IMG/VR virus record: IMGVR_UViG_3300040806_001028
Span: 1 to 29,340 of that record
DNA length: 29,340 nt
Source: a virus
Reading direction: 5' to 3' (one strand)
Below, one piece after another: positions 1 through 7,025 of this stretch. The notes below the pieces were generated by a model. The model had not been told where the DNA came from. It ran no database searches and saw nothing but the letters and a program-made list of their open reading frames with translations. Each line of letters begins with the position of its first letter. The first letter of the stretch is position 1. The translations under genes were made by a program, and so were the position numbers.

Positions 1-45
1 TAGCGCCTGCATGGTTGGTAACTAGCTATAAGGTAAATAACCAAA

Positions 46-73
46 AAGCATAAGCATAGAACAAAACGGTATT
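46..73. repeat. 28-bp control-region repeat, copy 1
   Basis: The 28 bases match positions 8268-8295 at 24 places. Shared blocks are AAGCATAAG at the left and AAACGGTATT at the right. Both copies lie just upstream of a rightward promoter that leads into structured non-coding RNA. The repeat is a candidate regulator-binding site or a leftward promoter element. Confidence 0.6.
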
Positions 74-100
74 AAACAAACGCACCGATTTTGCTATAAT
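72..100 (+). promoter_or_regulatory. Sigma70-like promoter with extended -10
   Basis: TTAAAC at 72-77 is separated by 17 bp from a consensus TATAAT at 95-100, preceded by TGC (extended -10). Transcription would start near 107, at the first base of a 6-bp hairpin. It would drive the leader, the small ORF at 423 and the tRNA, ending at the terminator at 696. Confidence 0.6.
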
Positions 101-422
101 GTTTACATCGAGTTAAGGCAGAATGCTCGATAATCTATGTTAGTCGTTATACAAGAAACTGTGCCAGCTCCTCGGAGGGTAGCGACTTAAAATAAGTACG
201 GCAATTGACTTTTATCAACAACCATAAGGTAAGGTGATAAAATCTCGCTGCTCACTTGCGTTAAAGTGGGTTGTAACAAGCTAACTACAGTCGTGAGATA
301 GCAGTTAGCAAACCTTAAACTATAATCTTTTAATTAATAATGGAGGCTGTAGTTCGAGGATTGAATATTTACGTTTTGGCGAACGTGTAAAACTAACGAT
401 GTGAATCAGCAAAGAGGTTTTT

Positions 423-563
423 ATGAGGAAGTCTAGACTATCACTAATGATTGAGCTGAATCTTGCTGGAAAATATGGTGAGGCTAGAAAGCAAGCCCAA
501 TATTTTATGGGTGGATTTAATTTAAATTGCTGGCTTGGTAATGAAGAAGATTTGCCAATTTAG
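423..563 (+). CDS. Small hypothetical protein (46 aa)
   Basis: An ATG ORF of 46 codons preceded by a good ribosome binding site (AAGAGG, 6 nt upstream). The product starts MRKSRLSLMIEL, has a basic N-terminus and a mostly helical look, with LAGKYGEARKQA resembling an amphipathic helix, and ends with an acidic tail (GNEEDLPI). It has no membrane segment or known motif. It lies between the structured leader and the tRNA, presumably on the transcript from the promoter at 72-100. The ribosome binding site supports translation; the function is unknown. Confidence 0.55.
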   Translation: MRKSRLSLMIELNLAGKYGEARKQAQYFMGGFNLNCWLGNEEDLPI

Positions 564-574
564 AGTTTATTTGA

Positions 575-653
575 TACTCCAATAGCATAATAGGTTAATG
601 CACTCGACTCATAATCGATAGAAGGAGCGGTTCAAATCCGCCTTGGAGTACCA
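575..653 (+). tRNA. tRNA with anticodon CAU (Met or Ile2)
   Basis: Acceptor arms TACTCCAA (575-582) and TTGGAGTA (643-650) pair perfectly, followed by an encoded CCA at 651-653. The D-arm pairs GCAT with ATGC around a GG-containing loop. The anticodon loop is CTCATAA, giving anticodon CAU. The T-arm has loop TTCAAAT on a stem ending CGG/CCG. One mismatch lies at the outer anticodon stem and one at the outer T-stem. The acceptor can be drawn with 8 bp, and the gene is 79 nt with CCA. CAU could mean Met, initiator Met or lysidine-modified Ile; the sequence alone does not decide. Confidence 0.8.
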
Positions 654-695
654 AATACGCTTTCCCATGGTGTATTACATTGAACGAGAGTAAGC

Positions 696-722
696 AAAGC
701 CACTTTAACAGGTGGCTTTTTA
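696..722 (+). terminator. Rho-independent terminator after the tRNA
   Basis: Perfect 8-bp stem AAAGCCAC (696-703) with GTGGCTTT (712-719), loop TTTAACAG, followed by a T-run. It ends the leader/tRNA transcript. Confidence 0.85.
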
Positions 723-789
723 TTATCTGTTGTAAAATTGACCTTAGATATAAAACCCATTAACATTTACCAACCGAGGAACGATAAGA

Positions 790-1290
790 ATGGAGAGTGA
801 TTTATGTCTACTCTTAAACGCCGCACAGGTGGCGGTAAAAAGCGTAAGTAACGTAACTTTAATAGCTGTGTTCTTAATCGCTTCATTTAAAGTTCACAGC
901 TATCCTGTTTTTGTTCACCTGGTTATTTGCAATATAGCTTTTATATTAACAGCGGCTCAACCTGCGGAAGTTTACTGGCTGTTATGCTTTATATCAGCAA
1001 CATATATGTTTGAGTATTATTACAAACTTAGAAAGGCCGCTTGCATACCTGCTTTTGCTTTAAGCGCTGTAACTCTGGCAATGGGATGCGGAGTGATATT
1101 TGAATATCTGGGATGGTACAATATTTATGATTCACTTTTTAACCGCTATGAGATATACGTCAATATCATTTATATATCTCTCTTTTTGTCTCTTATTGAT
1201 TGGCGACGAGTTCAAAAGCATCTGGGCGACTTCATTGATAATGTACGCAGCGGGCAGGTTGGTTTTAACAATCTATTTATTGTACTATAG
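790..1290 (+). CDS. Multi-pass membrane protein, possibly frameshifted
   Basis: A 166-codon ORF with a GAGGAA ribosome binding site. About five hydrophobic segments are visible, near residues 17-35, 40-56, 58-76, 83-106 and 121-137, so an inner-membrane protein is likely. After residue ~137 the product becomes non-hydrophobic and stops at 1290. In the next frame, ATG 1100 to a stop at 1391-1393, a further membrane-like stretch (SLIMYAAGRLVLTIYLLYYR) continues past that stop. The true protein may therefore switch frame near the CTCTTTTTG at about 1180-1190. It sits directly before a coiled-coil/single-TM protein, an arrangement seen in some lysis cassettes. No family is recognised. Confidence 0.55.
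   Translation: MESDLCLLLNAAQVAVKSVSNVTLIAVFLIASFKVHSYPVFVHLVICNIAFILTAAQPAEVYWLLCFISATYMFEYYYKLRKAACIPAFALSAVTLAMGCGVIFEYLGWYNIYDSLFNRYEIYVNIIYISLFLSLIDWRRVQKHLGDFIDNVRSGQVGFNNLFIVL
804..851 (+). CDS. Nested basic minipeptide (15 aa)
   Basis: ATG at 804 follows a strong GGAGAG six bases upstream and opens a 15-codon frame, MSTLKRRTGGGKKRK, entirely inside the start of the membrane protein gene at 790 but in another frame. Seven of 15 residues are Lys or Arg. Two start codons each have their own ribosome binding site here, which is unusual. It may be a leader peptide, a real micro-protein or chance. It is too short to recognise. Confidence 0.3.
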   Translation: MSTLKRRTGGGKKRK

Positions 1291-1325
1291 ATTTAAATAC
1301 GGTGAATTTTTAAACTTGACTTACT

Positions 1326-1688
1326 ATGGCAACAAACGAGCAAATACATCAAGACTTGAAAGAGATAGCGCACAAGCTAACAGAAACCAATGAGCTATTA
1401 GTTAAAGTTGTTGCTGATAATGAGCACAGAGATAAAAGAATGGACTCTCAAGATAAAGCTTTAGCTGCTATGAACCAAGAAATCCAGGCAATGAAAACGC
1501 AGCGCATATCAGACAGGGAAGAGTATAAACCTGTTTGGGATAAGTCCAAGAATGAGCAGGAAACAAAAGCGGGCTTTATTCGCAACGGCATTTGGATATT
1601 TATAGTTTGTTTGGTTCTTGTTGTGAGTAATAGTATTTCTTCTGGTGCAATTAAATTGCCAATGCAGGGAGAAGTTAAAAATGAATAA
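1326..1688 (+). CDS. Coiled-coil protein with C-terminal TM (XhlA-like layout)
   Basis: A 120-residue product. Residues ~5-65 are charged and helical with heptad-like spacing, suggesting a coiled coil. Residues ~87-104 (NGIWIFIVCLVLVV) form one membrane helix, followed by a short tail. This matches the layout of haemolysin XhlA-type phage lysis accessory proteins, a resemblance of architecture only. No clear ribosome binding site precedes the ATG, so translation may be coupled to the upstream membrane gene. The gene overlaps the next minipeptide by 8 bases. The role is unknown; a membrane-associated lysis helper is one option. Confidence 0.65.
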   Translation: MATNEQIHQDLKEIAHKLTETNELLVKVVADNEHRDKRMDSQDKALAAMNQEIQAMKTQRISDREEYKPVWDKSKNEQETKAGFIRNGIWIFIVCLVLVVSNSISSGAIKLPMQGEVKNE

Positions 1689-1737
1689 GAAAAGAAAAGA
1701 CTTCAAAAAATCCCACTCAAAATACAGACCGCGTTAA
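1681..1737 (+). CDS. Basic minipeptide (18 aa)
   Basis: ATG at 1681 with a strong GGGAGA site 8-9 bases upstream. The peptide MNKKRKDFKKSHSKYRPR has nine Lys/Arg in 18 residues. It overlaps the stop of the preceding gene by 8 bases, and its own stop lies inside the loop of the following terminator. The placement and ribosome binding site suggest it is translated. Possible roles are nucleic-acid binding or a coupling peptide; nothing in the sequence decides. Confidence 0.4.
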   Translation: MNKKRKDFKKSHSKYRPR

Positions 1738-1748
1738 TGCGGTTTTGT
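1726..1748 (+). terminator. Probable terminator
   Basis: AGACCGC pairs with GCGGTTT around loop GTTAAT (7 bp with one G-T pair), followed by TTTTG. It ends the membrane/coiled-coil gene group. The T-run is short, so termination may be partial. Confidence 0.6.
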
Positions 1749-1830
1749 TATATCTATATTCCAATAAGTTATTTCTAAAGCTTCAATTAATGAATTAAGA
1801 TTGGGTTAATTTAAACAATGGAGAAGAAAA

Positions 1831-2148
1831 ATGATTGAGCAGAAAGGTTTGGTGAGCAAATTTAAAACATCCGTTGATTACCTTAACGAGTGCATTGAAG
1901 TGCAAGCTGAACGCGGCAAGCAATACGATGCAAGCGGTACAGGTGAGCGCTCATTTGATGCGGCAGCAAAAGCTTTTAATGCTTTAACAGGTGAGAAGTT
2001 AAGCGGCTCTGATGTTTGCTTGTTGTTGGCTTGCGTTAAAGTTGTAAGGCAGAATAGCGATAAATCAAGACTGCATGATGATAGTTTGCTTGATGGTGTT
2101 AGCTATTTGTCACTATGGGCGGAAGAGCTGAATAAGGAGTTATCATAA
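1831..2148 (+). CDS. DUF6378-like phage protein (105 aa)
   Basis: ATG with a GGAGA site. The product contains NECIEVQAERGKQYD, then GTGERSFDAAAKAFNAL, LSGSDVCLLLACVKVVRQNS and DDSLLDGVSYLSLWAEEL. This order (R..YD, an F/AFN block, a 'DV..LL..KV.R' helix, then D...D..SYL) is how I remember the DUF6378 family of small phage proteins, an all-helical fold of unknown function. The family name is from memory and unverified. Its stop overlaps the start of the next small ORF (TAATG), so the two are translationally coupled. Confidence 0.65.
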   Translation: MIEQKGLVSKFKTSVDYLNECIEVQAERGKQYDASGTGERSFDAAAKAFNALTGEKLSGSDVCLLLACVKVVRQNSDKSRLHDDSLLDGVSYLSLWAEELNKELS

Positions 2149-2252
2149 TGAAACGGCTAATAACAAAGAAAATGCGCAGTAGCTTCGGCTATCCAACATT
2201 GAGCGGAACAAAGAAGCAGAGAGTTTTAATTTTACGGAGGGTGGTTAAGTGA
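2148..2252 (+). CDS. Basic small protein (34 aa)
   Basis: ATG at 2148 with AAGGAG 8 bases upstream, overlapping the preceding stop by one base. The 34-residue product begins MKRLITKKMRSS and ends LILRRVVK, with 11 Lys/Arg and no acidic residue. Its stop overlaps the next gene's GTG start (GTGA). Tight overlaps on both sides and a good ribosome binding site argue for a real gene. The function is unknown; nucleic-acid binding would fit its charge. Confidence 0.55.
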   Translation: MKRLITKKMRSSFGYPTLSGTKKQRVLILRRVVK

Positions 2253-2443
2253 ACCTATCAAAAAAAGAAGCGGAAGAGGTTTCGGAGATTCTAAGCCGCA
2301 GGGCGAACGAGATAGCTATTTATAAAACTGACATGATGAAGGAAAAGCATTATCTTGGAAGTGTCGAGCTTGCGCTAACTAGGGAGATGGAAAGGCTAAG
2401 GAGTTTAGCTGAAAAAGTAAATCCAATGATTTTGGAAGATTGA
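2249..2443 (+). CDS. Small helical hypothetical protein (64 aa)
   Basis: Starts with GTG, preceded by GGAGG at 8-9 bases, and overlaps the upstream stop by 4 bases. The product is charged and predicted helical from end to end (KKEAEEVSEILSRRANEIAIYK, then ELALTREMERLRSLAEKV), probably a short coiled-coil hairpin. It has no known motif. It is the last gene before a terminator, just ahead of the terminase genes. Confidence 0.6.
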   Translation: MNLSKKEAEEVSEILSRRANEIAIYKTDMMKEKHYLGSVELALTREMERLRSLAEKVNPMILED

Positions 2444-2448
2444 CATTA

Positions 2449-2475
2449 AACCTCACTTTTTAGTGGGGTTTTTTA
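2449..2475 (+). terminator. Rho-independent terminator
   Basis: AACCTCACT (2449-2457) pairs with AGTGGGGTT (2462-2470), 9 bp with one G-T pair, followed by a T-run. It separates the small-gene block from the terminase operon. Confidence 0.85.
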
Positions 2476-2490
2476 TTGCCTGTAATAAGC

Positions 2491-2525
2491 TATAATAACT
2501 TAGATGCTCTATCAGGAGATAGGGC
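2491..2525 (+). promoter_or_regulatory. Terminase promoter (-10) and leader hairpin
   Basis: A consensus TATAAT at 2491-2496 follows the terminator. No good -35 is seen. Upstream AATAAGC resembles the base context of the late promoter at 14834. Just after the expected start, GCTCTATC (2506-2513) pairs with GATAGGGC (2518-2525) around AGGA. The hairpin sits a few bases before the ribosome binding site of terS and may affect RNA stability or translation. Confidence 0.45.
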
Positions 2526-2552
2526 GCTTAATTATCAGGAGATAATGAGTGA

Positions 2553-3002
2553 ATGACAAAGTTAAACGAAAGCCAACCGACAAAATACAACTTTAGGGTT
2601 GCAACTCAAATAATCAAGCGAATTATGAATGGCGAAGCTGTTTGCAGTATCGTTAAAGATCCAGAAATGCCAGCTAACAGCACTCTGTATAAATGGCTTG
2701 CAAATAAGCCAAAATTCGCGGAGAGATATGCGCAGGCTCTAGAGTTTAGAACACATCTAAAAGCCGAAGAAAGGCACCAAGTAATAGACTCAGCAATTAA
2801 AGAATTAAAGATTGGCGATATGCCAGAAGGCTTTAATTATAATGTTTGGGGCAATCTAATCAAAGAGAAGGTTAGAGCTATTGAGTGGGACGCTGAAAGA
2901 TTAGCGCCTATTAAATACAAAGCTGGTCACATAGCCAAAGAAGAAGATCAAGACGAGAAGTTAACCGTTATACCTGTTAGAATTGTTGATGCCTCTAAGT
3001 GA
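2553..3002 (+). CDS. terS: Terminase small subunit
   Basis: A 149-residue protein with an N-terminal helix-turn-helix-like region (about residues 14-58, including PANSTLYKWLANKPKFAERY), typical of terminase small subunits that recognise the packaging site. A helical, charged second half (FRTHLKAEERHQVIDS onward) would serve oligomerisation. Its place directly upstream of the large terminase, with a 14-base overlap, supports the call. AGGAG lies about 11 bases before this ATG; an earlier ATG at 2544 gives only a 3-codon frame and is ignored. Confidence 0.85.
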   Translation: MTKLNESQPTKYNFRVATQIIKRIMNGEAVCSIVKDPEMPANSTLYKWLANKPKFAERYAQALEFRTHLKAEERHQVIDSAIKELKIGDMPEGFNYNVWGNLIKEKVRAIEWDAERLAPIKYKAGHIAKEEDQDEKLTVIPVRIVDASK

Positions 3003-4320
3003 AGGTATACAGCTTAATGAGCCTCAAGGTGAGTTTATAGCTTCAACAACTCCATTTAGGGGTTATGTTGGCGGTTATCGAGCAGGTAAGACTTTTGTGG
3101 GTTGCTTTAGGCTTTGGACTTTGGCAGTTAATTACCCGGGCATTAAACTTGGATACTTTGCCCCGACCTATCCACAAATCACGGATATTTTTTACGATAC
3201 TATCGCAGAAGTTGGCGAGGCTTTCTCTCATCATGTTGGTGTGCAATGCTGGGTTGATATTAACGTATCAAGTAAAACAGTTAAGTTAATGGTTGGCCGT
3301 AAATGCTATGCAACTGTTAAGTGCCGCTCAATGGAGCACCCGCACAGAATAGTAGGCTTTGATATTAGCCATGCTTTGGTTGATGAAATCGACACCATGA
3401 AGAAAGCCAAGGCTGATGCAGCGTGGAAAAAGATAGTCGCTCGAATGTCATCGGTTCGGGATGATTACAAGGTTAACACGGTTGATTTTACGACTACGCC
3501 AGAGGGCTTTAATTGGGTGTATGACTTTTTTGTCAAACAGTTAAGGGAAAAGCCAGAAATGCAAAAGTATTACTCACTAGTTAAAGCTAGTACGTTAAAG
3601 AACGCTAAAAACTTGCCTGATGATTACATAGATAAATTATATGCAACTTACCCGGGCAATTTAGTTGACGCTTATGTGAACGGCGACTTTGTAAACCTAA
3701 CAAGCGGTACAGTATATCCGCAATTTGATAGGCAGTTAAACAACTCAAATGAGCAATACCAGCAAGGCGAATCTATTTATGTAGGTATGGACTTTAACGT
3801 TGGTCGTATGTGTGCGGTTGTTTATGTTTTGAGAAACGGTAAACCTCATGCAGTCGATGAGTTTATAGATGCTTATGATACGCCAGAAATGATTAGATTG
3901 ATTAAGCGTAAATACTGGTGCGAGGTGTCAGAGGGTGAATTTGAAAAGCTTAACACTATTTATGTTTATCCTGATAGCTCAGGTAAAAATAGAAAGTCAG
4001 TCGGGGCAAGTGAAACTGATATAAGCTTACTTAAAAACGCAGGTTTTACAGTTAGGGCAAAATCAAAGAACCCGCCTGTAAAAGACCGGGTCAACTCAAT
4101 GAATGCTGCTTTTTGCAACTCGAAAGGCGAGCGTACTTTATTTATTAACACTAAGCTTTGCCCGCACTATACAGAGAAGCTAGAGCAGCAGGTTTATAAT
4201 GATAGAGGTGAGCCAGACAAAGACGGCACAGAAGACGTCAATGACGCTGGTGGCTATTATATCGCCTATGAATACCCTATAATCAAGCCTATGTGGACTG
4301 GCGGATTAAAAATGAGATAA
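2989..4320 (+). CDS. terL: Terminase large subunit
   Basis: DNA-packaging ATPase and nuclease, 443 residues from ATG 2989, which is preferred over the TTG codons at 2983 and 2986. The ATPase domain shows a Walker A GGYRAGKT at residues 28-35 and a Walker B ALVDE at ~129-133, with E133 as likely catalytic residue. A coupling motif is plausible at DFTTTPEG (~165-172). The C-terminal RNase H-like nuclease shows three acidic positions: D268 in VGMDFN, D329 in YPDSSG and D419 in NDAGGY. The start lies inside terS, so the two are translationally coupled; no clear ribosome binding site is seen. Length and motifs are normal for the family. Confidence 0.96.
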   Translation: MPLSEGIQLNEPQGEFIASTTPFRGYVGGYRAGKTFVGCFRLWTLAVNYPGIKLGYFAPTYPQITDIFYDTIAEVGEAFSHHVGVQCWVDINVSSKTVKLMVGRKCYATVKCRSMEHPHRIVGFDISHALVDEIDTMKKAKADAAWKKIVARMSSVRDDYKVNTVDFTTTPEGFNWVYDFFVKQLREKPEMQKYYSLVKASTLKNAKNLPDDYIDKLYATYPGNLVDAYVNGDFVNLTSGTVYPQFDRQLNNSNEQYQQGESIYVGMDFNVGRMCAVVYVLRNGKPHAVDEFIDAYDTPEMIRLIKRKYWCEVSEGEFEKLNTIYVYPDSSGKNRKSVGASETDISLLKNAGFTVRAKSKNPPVKDRVNSMNAAFCNSKGERTLFINTKLCPHYTEKLEQQVYNDRGEPDKDGTEDVNDAGGYYIAYEYPIIKPMWTGGLKMR

Positions 4321-4322
4321 AT

Positions 4323-5801
4323 ATGAATGCTAACAATTTAGTGAATCCAGAATACGCGCTCAACTATAAAAAATATCAGTTAGTGCGCGACTGTATAAAT
4401 GACATGGTAAAACAGCGAGCTTGTAGAGGCGCTAGCTGTGTTTATGAGCATCAACAAAGCGTAAATCATGGTTACATAGTAAGAGCGCCTGACATTAGCG
4501 ATGAGTCCTATTATGCTTTTGCTAATCGAGCTGTATTCAAAAACTATGTAGGTAATACGCTTGATATTTTGTGCGGTGCAGCAATGATGCGGCCTTATAA
4601 ATTAACGGGCGAAAGCTTAGATGATCAAGAGCAAGACCTTCCAGAGTCTATCGCATACATTACTGAAACATTCACACGCTCGGGAAATAGCTATTACGAC
4701 AGCTTAAAAGAAAAGCTTAGGGAAGTTTGTTCGGTTGGTCGTTATGGTGTCTGGGTTGATTATCCTGGTTCATCGGATGGCAAAACAGCAGCAGACATTA
4801 AGCAAAATAAGCTATACGCTAGGGCTCAAGCTTTCAAGGCTGAGAATATCAAAGATTGGTCTGAGAAGATCATAAACGGACGCAAGCAATTAAACTATGT
4901 TCGCTTGGAAGAGTGCAGAACTGAAATAGAATTTACTGGTGGCTCACCCAATCGTGTCGAGTTTAATGTTTGTTACGAGCTTTATCTTGATGGTGATGGT
5001 TATTACAGCGTAAAGCTTGATGATGGCACTAATGAGATTGTCTATCAACCAACTCTAGGTAATGGCCAAAAGCTTGATTTCATCCCATTCCAGTTTTACG
5101 GCTCGATTGATAACACGCCAAGCGTTGATCCGTTGCCACTTTATAAGATTGCAGAGATTAACATTGCGCTGTTTAACTCTGATGCAACTATGAGGCAGGC
5201 CACTTGGTTGTTCGGTTCGCCCACTGCAACATTTAGTCTAAACGAGGGTGTATCACCTCAGGAGTTCATGCAAATTAACGGCATTGCAGAAGGCGGTTCA
5301 CCTGTGTTCGGTGGCTCTGCTTATGTTGGTTGTGAAATCGGATTGGCTCAGATTAGCGTTGATTCAATGTTACTTGAAACCATGGATAAAGACGTTGATT
5401 CAATGGCTCAGATTGGCGCTCAGATTATCACTGTAGGTCAGAACGAAACAGCGGAAAGTGTACGAGTAAGAAAAGGGTTGAGTCTTGCTAGCTTGAGCGG
5501 CATTGTGAACAACATAGAGTCTGGCGATAAAAACGTAATCAAATGGATGATGATGTTCAATAACCAGTCTGGTGAAGCTGACGAGTTTATCTTAGAGTTA
5601 AACAAGAAGTTTTATGATGACAAGATTGACGCTCAGTCGTTGCAGCAATTATTCCAAGGTCACTTCCAAGGTGTTTATCCGTCTGAATATCTATTCAGAA
5701 TATTAAAGGATAACAACCTTACAATTGAATCTGATACCGCCACGGAATACAAGGAAAGGCTAGGTAATGAAATACCTAGCGGCAATATGAATTTAGACTA
5801 G
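4323..5801 (+). CDS. Portal protein (DUF4055-like)
   Basis: 492 residues from ATG 4323; an in-frame GTG at 4293 overlaps terL and is unlikely. The position directly after terL, the length and the composition fit a portal: the dodecameric ring at the capsid vertex through which DNA passes. Features include the N-terminal RDCINDMVKQ and RGASCVYEHQQ, an YAFANRAVFKNYVGNTLD segment, and the helical stretch TAESVRVRKGLSLASLSGIV near residues ~378-397 that resembles the DUF4055 portal family. The family assignment is from memory; the portal role itself is well supported by context. A bidirectional terminator follows. Confidence 0.88.
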   Translation: MNANNLVNPEYALNYKKYQLVRDCINDMVKQRACRGASCVYEHQQSVNHGYIVRAPDISDESYYAFANRAVFKNYVGNTLDILCGAAMMRPYKLTGESLDDQEQDLPESIAYITETFTRSGNSYYDSLKEKLREVCSVGRYGVWVDYPGSSDGKTAADIKQNKLYARAQAFKAENIKDWSEKIINGRKQLNYVRLEECRTEIEFTGGSPNRVEFNVCYELYLDGDGYYSVKLDDGTNEIVYQPTLGNGQKLDFIPFQFYGSIDNTPSVDPLPLYKIAEINIALFNSDATMRQATWLFGSPTATFSLNEGVSPQEFMQINGIAEGGSPVFGGSAYVGCEIGLAQISVDSMLLETMDKDVDSMAQIGAQIITVGQNETAESVRVRKGLSLASLSGIVNNIESGDKNVIKWMMMFNNQSGEADEFILELNKKFYDDKIDAQSLQQLFQGHFQGVYPSEYLFRILKDNNLTIESDTATEYKERLGNEIPSGNMNLD

Positions 5802-5806
5802 AAAAG

Positions 5807-5830
5807 AAAGCCCCGTTATTGGGGCTTTTT
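5807..5830. terminator. Bidirectional terminator (portal / minus-strand block)
   Basis: Perfect 8-bp stem AAAGCCCC (5807-5814) and GGGGCTTT (5821-5828), loop GTTATT. T-rich tails on both strands let it serve the portal operon and the converging minus-strand genes. The same arms recur at 14546 and 17728. Confidence 0.9.
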
Positions 5831-5832
5831 AG

Positions 5833-6543
5833 TTATGGTTTGTATGTTAAACCTTTTATTTCACCTTTAATGATTGCCTCTGCTAATCTATCGTAGGTTT
5901 TCCCGCTTTCAAGGAATTTTAAGATTGACTCGCTTAACTCTTCTTCTGGTGTTTTTGGTTTTTTAATCCATGAGCCAAAAACCATGGCAAAAATACCATC
6001 AGATTCATTTTTGATAGTTATGTAATCAATGCCATCAAATGAGTATTTTGCAATTACTTTTGAAACCGCCCCTTTTATTGATTTAAATCTACTCGATGAA
6101 CCATTATACAAAACCTCATCACCAACTTGCGGCCAATCTTTGCTTTCAGGCTCTTTAGGTGGTAATGGGATTGTGATTTGCTCTCTCCCCCTTGCATGAA
6201 CAAGTTCGCCAGTATCTTTTTTGTAAAAGCAGAATGTACTGTCAGGGTAAAATATAAATGACTTGGTGTTTTCCATGGTTACGCCTACACCTGCAAACTT
6301 AATCCCAGCCACCTCGACAAGCTTAGCAATAAACTCAGCATGCTCTTTACTCTCAATCTTGCCGTAGGTGTTAGCTAGGTATTCGCGAGTGATGTTTTTG
6401 AATACTTTCTCATTAATGCAGTTGCTATATTCAAGGTCTTTGCTGGCCCAAGTTTTTGATTTTAAAGTTACACCTGCGCCTTGCTCGTAAAACAAAACGA
6501 TTGAGCCACTTTCTAAACCTTTACCTATATACTGATATTTCAT
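5833..6543 (-). CDS. Hypothetical protein (236 aa)
   Basis: Last gene of the minus-strand block, with a good GGAGAG ribosome binding site. No known domain is recognised. Residues ~1-115 contain mixed strands (YQYIGKGLESGSIVLFYEQG). A central stretch around ~136-186 starting WPQVGDEVLYNG looks like a small beta domain of the kind found in many phage proteins of unknown role. The C-terminus (~196-236) is helical and charged. It is soluble, with no signal peptide. The gene begins 3 bases after the stop of the next upstream gene in the operon. Early or accessory function is inferred from placement only. Confidence 0.7.
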   Translation of the reverse strand: MKYQYIGKGLESGSIVLFYEQGAGVTLKSKTWASKDLEYSNCINEKVFKNITREYLANTYGKIESKEHAEFIAKLVEVAGIKFAGVGVTMENTKSFIFYPDSTFCFYKKDTGELVHARGREQITIPLPPKEPESKDWPQVGDEVLYNGSSSRFKSIKGAVSKVIAKYSFDGIDYITIKNESDGIFAMVFGSWIKKPKTPEEELSESILKFLESGKTYDRLAEAIIKGEIKGLTYKP

Positions 6544-6545
6544 TT

Positions 6546-7025
6546 TTACTCTCCACTAACAAGCTCGGTTAAAGCCCAAGCTCTTCTAACTGTTAAAATA
6601 TTATCAATTTGTTCATTGCTGATTGAATCACCATTAGGCACAGCTAACCAGCATAAATTAGTAAGCGTATTGCGCTCTCTAAAACTCTCTGCAAGCGCTT
6701 CATGAGCTTCATTAAGGTAATCTACTAACTGAGACTGCAAAAGCGGCTCAGTTAGTTTTACCTCTTCAACTTCGAAGCGTGATTTGCCGTTACTCTCTAC
6801 ACCTACTGCAATTAGGTGAATATTCCATAGGTGGCGGATTTTTGGCACTGCTTGAGCCATTGAGTAACCAACATCAATACTGCGGCCTGTTTTAAAGTTC
6901 AATATATGCGCTGTGAACTTTTCATTTTCATCAATTTGACTATGAAAAACAGCTAAGTTTTTAAGGCCAGCCCTAGCACAAGCTAGAGCCCCTTTCATTT
7001 TGTTGTACTTCTTTTTACGAGCCAT
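6546..7025 (-). CDS. Hypothetical protein (159 aa)
   Basis: Start chosen at ATG 7025, giving MARKKKYNKMKG. The longer frame to 7076 would run deep into the upstream gene. The N-terminus is strongly basic and could bind nucleic acid. The rest is mixed alpha/beta with a Trp-rich patch (RHLWNIHLIAVGVES) and a long helix (DYLNEAHEALAESFRERN). No motif is recognised. It overlaps the upstream gene's end by 11 bases, so the two are coupled. Confidence 0.7.
   Translation of the reverse strand: MARKKKYNKMKGALACARAGLKNLAVFHSQIDENEKFTAHILNFKTGRSIDVGYSMAQAVPKIRHLWNIHLIAVGVESNGKSRFEVEEVKLTEPLLQSQLVDYLNEAHEALAESFRERNTLTNLCWLAVPNGDSISNEQIDNILTVRRAWALTELVSGE

Larger units (their letters stand above)
1..422 (+). 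other. Non-coding structured leader
   Basis: No convincing gene is seen before the small ORF at 423. The stretch starts with an AT-rich control region (repeat at 46-73, promoter at 72-100) and then contains several hairpins. One pairs 107-112 with 126-131 (ATCGAG/CTCGAT) right at the expected transcription start. One pairs 210-217 with 235-242 (TTTTATCA/TGATAAAA) around an inner ACC/GGT. One pairs 280-286 with 303-309 (GCTAACT/AGTTAGC). A further TATAAT lies at 321-326. The density of perfect stems and the lack of ORFs suggest an untranslated RNA leader or a separate RNA. A packaging or replication site is also possible. The function is unknown. Confidence 0.5.

Noticed and set aside
107-420. 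Group I or group II intron in the leader
   Set aside because: No convincing P7/R-S core or domain V could be found by eye, and no split gene flanks it.
2544-2555. ATG with a good ribosome binding site before terS giving a 3-codon frame (MSE)
   Set aside because: Too short to claim; it may only place the ribosome before the terS start.
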